A DNA stretch of 17,490 bases from Janthinobacterium lividum (lineage in GTDB: Bacteria; Pseudomonadota; Gammaproteobacteria; Steroidobacterales; Steroidobacteraceae), in assembly GCA_943327025.2 (NCBI GenBank), contig CALPVO020000007.1, positions 1-17,490 on the forward strand, in the 5' to 3' direction. A model generated the notes under the pieces. That model was not told the DNA's origin. It did no database searches and saw only the letters and a list, made by a program, of their open reading frames with translations. The position numbers and the translations under genes are program-made. Positions 14,903-17,490 of the stretch are shown here, piece by piece (position 1 is the first letter of the stretch; every line of letters begins with the position of its first letter).

Positions 14903-15664
14903 ATGACCTTCCGCGTCGTTATTCCCGCCCGCTATCCTTCCACGCGTTTACCAGGCAAGCCGCTGCGTATGCTGGCCGGCAAGCCGATGGTGCAGCATGT
15001 TTACGAACGTGCCTGCGCTTCAGGTGCGGCTGAAGTGATTGTGGCCACCGATGACGACCGGGTGGTGCAAGCCTGTCTGGCCTTTGGTGCGCCGGTGCTC
15101 ATGACAGACCCGAACCACCCTTCCGGAACGGACCGGTTGGCGGAAGTAGCGGCGCTATGCGGCTGGAACGATGAACAGATAGTCGTGAACGTGCAAGGTG
15201 ACGAGCCTCTCCTGCCTCCCGCAAATGTGGCGCAAGCGGCGCAGTTGCTGGTGGCGGACGCCGGCGCCGCCATTGCCACGCTCGCCACGCCCATCTGCAG
15301 CCTTCACGAATTCATGGACCCGAATGCCGTGAAGGTGGTGGCCGCTGCCAATGGGCGTGCGCTGTACTTCAGTCGCGCGCCCATTCCATGGCCGCGCGAT
15401 ACCGCACCGGCTGGTTTTGGCAGCCAGACTAGCTTCGGGGCGGCCTTGCGGCATGTGGGGCTGTACGCCTACCGCGTGGGTGCCTTGCGACAGTTGGCCG
15501 CGTGGGCCCCTTCGCCGCTGGAAACCGCAGAGCGTTTGGAGCAACTGCGCGCCATGGAAAATGGCCTGGCCATTGCCGTGGCGGTTGCAGTGGAAGCGCC
15601 CGGCCCGGGTGTGGACACCGAAGCGGATGCGCTGGCGGTGGAGCGGCTTTTAGCCGGCAGATGA
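14903..15664 (+). CDS. kdsB: 3-deoxy-manno-octulosonate cytidylyltransferase KdsB
   Basis: KdsB makes CMP-KDO from CTP and KDO, the activated sugar placed on lipid A to start the lipopolysaccharide core; it acts in the cytoplasm. The 253-residue protein is of normal length. It has the nucleotide-binding VIPARYPSTRLPGKPL (5-20), then VATDDDRV, NHPSGTDRLAEV and VVNVQGDEPLLPP, all standard KdsB blocks. The ATG at 14903 gives the usual N-terminus; an ATG 39 bases upstream is in frame but adds residues unlike the family. AAGGA lies 12 bases upstream. The last 12 codons and the start of the stop codon are repeated exactly 1,544 bases downstream, so the 3' end seems to have been the target of an insertion. 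The reading frame is intact. Confidence 0.95.
   Translation: MTFRVVIPARYPSTRLPGKPLRMLAGKPMVQHVYERACASGAAEVIVATDDDRVVQACLAFGAPVLMTDPNHPSGTDRLAEVAALCGWNDEQIVVNVQGDEPLLPPANVAQAAQLLVADAGAAIATLATPICSLHEFMDPNAVKVVAAANGRALYFSRAPIPWPRDTAPAGFGSQTSFGAALRHVGLYAYRVGALRQLAAWAPSPLETAERLEQLRAMENGLAIAVAVAVEAPGPGVDTEADALAVERLLAGR
15624..15662 (+). repeat. Putative attachment-site repeat, copy 1 (kdsB 3' end)
   Basis: These 39 bases are identical to 17168-17206 by base-by-base comparison. They code for the C-terminal ALAVERLLAGR of KdsB and stop at the first bases of its TGA. Position 40 differs (G here, A in copy 2), so the second copy would end kdsB with TAA. A long exact repeat at a gene's 3' end is typical of att sites used by tyrosine integrases. 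Confidence 0.72.
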
Positions 15665-15672
15665 GTTGCCGC

Positions 15673-15688
15673 GCAGCCGTTACGCTGC
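15673..15688. terminator. Weak hairpin between kdsB and the nucleotidyltransferase gene
   Basis: GCAGC (15673-15677) pairs with GCTGC (15684-15688) around CGTTAC, with possible flanking G-C pairs. It lies in the 28-base gap between two converging genes, where a terminator for both is expected. No strong T-run follows on either strand (TTCTATT on plus), so the assignment is weak. Confidence 0.3.
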
Positions 15689-15692
15689 GGTT

Positions 15693-16406
15693 CTATTCCA
15701 ATCTTGCTAATGTCAGGAGTCTGCGCCGCAACATCGGCACTCTGGCCTGACTGCCTGCGTCAGTTGGCAAGTGCCCGGCGAGTGCAAGAACGAAACTTGA
15801 ATTTGACATGAGATTTGCCATCGACTCACTCAAATAATTGCGCACAGCGAGCGGCGCTGAGTGAACTTCTTCCTCGAGCTCCGGTCGTCCATCCACGACG
15901 GTCACCAAATCCTCTAGGTCATGGCTCGCCCAAAAGTCACCGCGGCCACGGTCAGAAAAGGCATCGAGCTTGGTGGCAAGAAAGAGCGGTGCAGTTATCA
16001 AGCGAATTCGCTGCTCCGAGTTGAGCTCGAAGGGTTGTGCGGTCTCCGCAGCCACTGAGTACCATCGATTGCTGAAGCCGAGAATTGTCGGGTCAGTGGG
16101 TACTACATCTAACTGCAGGCCATCCGCAATCCACCGGCAGAGAGGGGCGTCTTCACTGCGCGATTGACGAAAACCCTTCTTTTCAAGTTCCGCTGAAATG
16201 GTGTAATAGTCGCCGAGTGTTGCGACTTGCGTGACAACATCTACATCAATTGTCATACGAACGGTCTGTGAACGAACGCTGGTTACCAGTAAGCCAGTGG
16301 CGCATCCGCCCACGAACACGAATTTTTCCGCGAGCGCGCCGAGACGTATGACAGTGTCGAGCAGCAACACCCGGTTGGCGTCGGCACCCAAGTCACGCAT
16401 ATTCAT
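15693..16406 (-). CDS. Nucleotidyltransferase, AbiEii-like (putative toxin)
   Basis: The 237-residue protein has the core of the minimal DNA-polymerase-beta-type nucleotidyltransferase fold. FVFVGGCATGLLV holds the Gly-Gly (33-34), MTIDVDVVTQ the metal-binding Asp54 and Asp56, and LQLDVVPTD a likely third Asp (Asp100). LFLATKLDAFSDRG (Lys146) and ASHDLEDLVTVVDGR (160-174) are like the Lys and Asp-Leu segments of AbiEii/AbiGii-type proteins. Enzymes of this class block growth by adding nucleotides to RNA or GTP-related targets, as toxins or phage-abortive factors; the target here is unknown. The start ATG overlaps the stop of the winged-helix gene by 4 bases, the usual antitoxin-first order. 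All putative catalytic residues are present. A housekeeping nucleotidyltransferase is possible but less likely given the island setting. Confidence 0.78.
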   Translation of the reverse strand: MNMRDLGADANRVLLLDTVIRLGALAEKFVFVGGCATGLLVTSVRSQTVRMTIDVDVVTQVATLGDYYTISAELEKKGFRQSRSEDAPLCRWIADGLQLDVVPTDPTILGFSNRWYSVAAETAQPFELNSEQRIRLITAPLFLATKLDAFSDRGRGDFWASHDLEDLVTVVDGRPELEEEVHSAPLAVRNYLSESMANLMSNSSFVLALAGHLPTDAGSQARVPMLRRRLLTLARLE

Positions 16407-16975
16407 TGCAGAAGCATCTCGAGATGTTCTATTGCTAGCGCGCGCTCACGCGCCTGACCAATTCGAAGTGCATCGAATAGCGCTAGCATTGCGTATAAGC
16501 GCGTGTCCGATCGAGCGGCCTCGGTAGCCCGGGGGTAGAGTGGCATGACGGAGCCTCCACGTTGCCTCCCCTCCGGGTCTGGCCATACAGGAGGTAGTTC
16601 GTTGCCTATGACTAGCAGTGAGTTAAGCGGAGGGGCAGCATGGGCGGTGGGCATACCGACCGTGATTTCGCCTCGGACTGCCGGGTAAGCAAAGGGGGCG
16701 CCGTTCAGCAAAAAGCAGCGAAGCGAGGGGAGGATGGGCATCACTTGCCCATCCAGCGTAGCCACTAGTCTGGCCGCGATAAGGCGCTGCGTGGCGGCGT
16801 GCGCTTCGAACGGTGAAAGTCTGAGCGCCTTCCCCAAGACAGCGAAACTCACCCGCTCGGCCCCTAGTAGATGCAATTTCAGAGCAACGACGAGGTCCTG
16901 AGGCTTCAGAGTCCATTGTCGATGGGATGCCCGCCGCATTGCGGCGTATTCAACAGGTCTTGAGGTGGTTGGCAT
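16403..16975 (-). CDS. Winged-helix DNA-binding protein (putative antitoxin/regulator)
   Basis: This 190-residue protein is the first gene of a two-gene unit with the nucleotidyltransferase. Residues about 22-75 read as a winged helix-turn-helix: LKPQDLVVALKLHLLGA, then VSFAVLGKALRLSPFEAHAA with a recognition helix, then RLIAARLVATLDGQV as the wing. The rest holds GAPFAYPAVRGEITVGMPTA, PPVWPDPEGRQRGGSV and LYAMLALFDALRIGQARERA, which I recall as conserved blocks in proteins paired with such nucleotidyltransferases, though I cannot name a family. By analogy with AbiEi/AbiEii it may repress the operon through the palindrome at its start codon and neutralise the toxin. It does not look like canonical AbiEi throughout. 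There is no ribosome site before ATG 16975; the leader would be very short. ATG 16939 is an alternative start but also lacks a good site. Confidence 0.72.
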   Translation of the reverse strand: MPTTSRPVEYAAMRRASHRQWTLKPQDLVVALKLHLLGAERVSFAVLGKALRLSPFEAHAATQRLIAARLVATLDGQVMPILPSLRCFLLNGAPFAYPAVRGEITVGMPTAHAAPPLNSLLVIGNELPPVWPDPEGRQRGGSVMPLYPRATEAARSDTRLYAMLALFDALRIGQARERALAIEHLEMLLQ

Positions 16976-16996
16976 ATGCTGTATGCATATAGCATA
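16975..16996. promoter_or_regulatory. Near-palindromic operator of the regulator-nucleotidyltransferase operon
   Basis: The 22 bases have arms TATGCTGTATG and CATATAGCATA that pair at 20 of 22 positions, with a perfect TATGCATA centre. They cover the -10 box and end on the first base of the regulator's ATG. A dimeric winged-helix protein bound here would block transcription, so autorepression by the product of the first gene is the natural guess. Confidence 0.6.
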
Positions 16997-17015
16997 CGGC
17001 AGGATTTTAAGTCAA
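16986..17015 (-). promoter_or_regulatory. Promoter of the regulator-nucleotidyltransferase operon
   Basis: On the minus strand TTGACT (17015-17010, 5 of 6 consensus) and TATATG (16991-16986, 4 of 6) are 18 bases apart. Transcription would begin roughly 4-6 bases before the ATG at 16975, giving a leaderless or nearly leaderless message. This agrees with the absence of a ribosome site. Confidence 0.55.
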
Positions 17016-17167
17016 CGGCGGTCTACTTCAGGTCGTGTATTGGCGCCGGCCGTGGTACCGGGCACGTGGACGTTCACCTGGGCCCATGACGGCACTGATG
17101 TGGCGGCATTGCTATGTGGGCGCCTCACGCTACGCGCCGAAGGCGAGCCGGACAAGACCGAACACGA

Positions 17168-17206
17168 CGGATGCGCTGGCGGTGGAGCGGCTTTTAGCCG
17201 GCAGAT
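17168..17206 (+). repeat. Putative attachment-site repeat, copy 2
   Basis: An exact 39-base copy of the kdsB 3' end (15624-15662), in the same orientation. Read in the kdsB frame it ends in AGA TAA, so it would still close the gene properly. The DNA upstream of it is not kdsB, so it is not a duplicated gene but only the short tail expected of an att site. Confidence 0.72.
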
Positions 17207-17441
17207 AAGACAAGGCCTGCTCCAAAATTCAGTATCCGCACGCCGGATATTCATTCCTTACTGCGGCTAAAACTCCCAGCTTTGGTACCCCCAAGGTGTC
17301 GGGAATCTTTACGCCTGCGGCACCGCCAATCTCAAGACGGGTTCCCTTGCATTGATTGAGTAGGGGTTTTTACGTATGGCATTTTTCTTGCTTCATGTGT
17401 GCGAGGTGAGTCAGTACGCGTTTTAAGTATTTAATACGAAC

Positions 17442-17470
17442 TAGACTCATTCTATACTTCGTCATATACT
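17442..17470 (+). promoter_or_regulatory. Possible promoter at the right edge
   Basis: TAGACT (17442-17447) and TATACT (17465-17470) are separated by 17 bases and match 4 and 5 of 6 consensus positions. A second TATACT lies at 17453-17458. They could drive a plus-strand gene that begins beyond the window. Confidence 0.35.
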
Positions 17471-17487
17471 GTCGCCAAACAGCGACA
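17470..17487. other. Hairpin at the right edge
   Basis: TGTCGC (17470-17475) pairs perfectly with GCGACA (17482-17487) around CAAACA. It sits right after the promoter-like boxes, so it could be an operator or a structure in the 5' leader of a gene to the right. Confidence 0.4.
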
Positions 17488-17490
17488 TGC

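Larger units (their letters stand above)
15624..17206. mobile_element. Putative small genomic island inserted at the 3' end of kdsB
   Basis: The segment between the 39-base direct repeats holds two minus-strand genes, a winged-helix regulator and an AbiEii-like nucleotidyltransferase, with their own promoter. By eye its GC content is clearly lower than the flanking 64-65% class DNA. The layout matches an integrated island or satellite that restores the 3' end of its target gene. No integrase, excisionase or transposase is present inside, so it would have to move with help from elsewhere or be a decayed remnant. The boundaries are taken from the repeats; the true element may be larger if more DNA to the right belongs to it. 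Confidence 0.6.
17016..17490. other. Region without a supported gene, around and beyond the second repeat
   Basis: Positions 17040-17167 are GC-rich again and read through as PGTWTFTWAHDGTDVAALL in one frame, with no start, motif or family I recognise; this may be a gene remnant. The 39-base repeat follows at 17168-17206. From 17209 an open stretch of about 48 codons, in frame with the copied kdsB end, runs to TGA near 17353 but has no early start codon. From about 17360 the DNA becomes AT-rich with promoter-like boxes and a hairpin at the edge. I see no tRNA, rRNA or protein gene here. Confidence 0.5.

Noticed and set aside
15624..17206. Transposon or insertion sequence explanation for the repeat-flanked segment
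   Set aside because: There are no terminal inverted repeats and no transposase, and a 39-base repeat is far longer than usual target duplications.
16965..17270. Plus-strand open frame of 101 codons across the operator and second repeat
   Set aside because: It starts inside the regulator gene, crosses the palindrome, promoter and att-like repeat, has no ribosome site and shows no recognisable domain.
17209..17355. Open stretch in frame with the copied kdsB end
   Set aside because: It has no early start codon and no family I can name; the openness alone is weak evidence.
1..17490. CRISPR array, tRNA or rRNA genes
   Set aside because: No regularly spaced repeats were seen, and no cloverleaf or rRNA-like sequence was recognised, including next to the att-like repeats.

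Overview
The window looks like chromosomal DNA from a GC-rich gammaproteobacterium. The order lolC-lolE-lolD-comEC-exbB-exbD-msbA-lpxK-trm112-kdsB is one I associate with Xanthomonadales and Nevskiales-type genomes. That assignment rests on gene order and protein resemblance only; no database was searched.

Left part (1-4530): two divergent units that look catabolic or detoxifying. On the minus strand, a haloalkane dehalogenase (473-1408) is followed by a DsbA/2-hydroxychromene-2-carboxylate-isomerase-like protein. The second gene starts with TTG, overlaps the dehalogenase stop, and runs off the left edge. On the plus strand, a long glutathione-S-transferase-like protein (1538-2644) overlaps by ATGA a membrane-anchored arylsulfatase (2641-4530).

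Central part (4551-15664): a dense same-strand run of cell-envelope genes. LolC, LolE and LolD form the lipoprotein-releasing ABC transporter. ComEC is the DNA-uptake channel. ExbB and ExbD are a proton-driven motor pair. MsbA flips lipid A, LpxK phosphorylates it, a small Trm112-like zinc protein follows, and KdsB activates KDO. Several junctions are start/stop overlaps (ATGA or GTGA) or very short gaps, so much of this run is probably co-transcribed. Possible extra promoters lie before lolC and exbB.

Right part (15624-17490): the last 39 bases of the repeat-bearing 3' end of kdsB (15624-15662) recur exactly at 17168-17206. Between the copies lies a lower-GC insert with two minus-strand genes: a winged-helix regulator and an AbiEii-like nucleotidyltransferase, overlapping by 4 bases. 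A TTGACT/TATATG promoter and a 22-bp near-palindrome sit against the regulator's start codon. This has the form of a small genomic island with a toxin-antitoxin or phage-defence module, integrated at the 3' end of kdsB. No integrase is visible. Beyond the second repeat (17207-17490) the DNA is more AT-rich and has promoter-like and hairpin sequences but no supported gene. It may be the edge of a further element.
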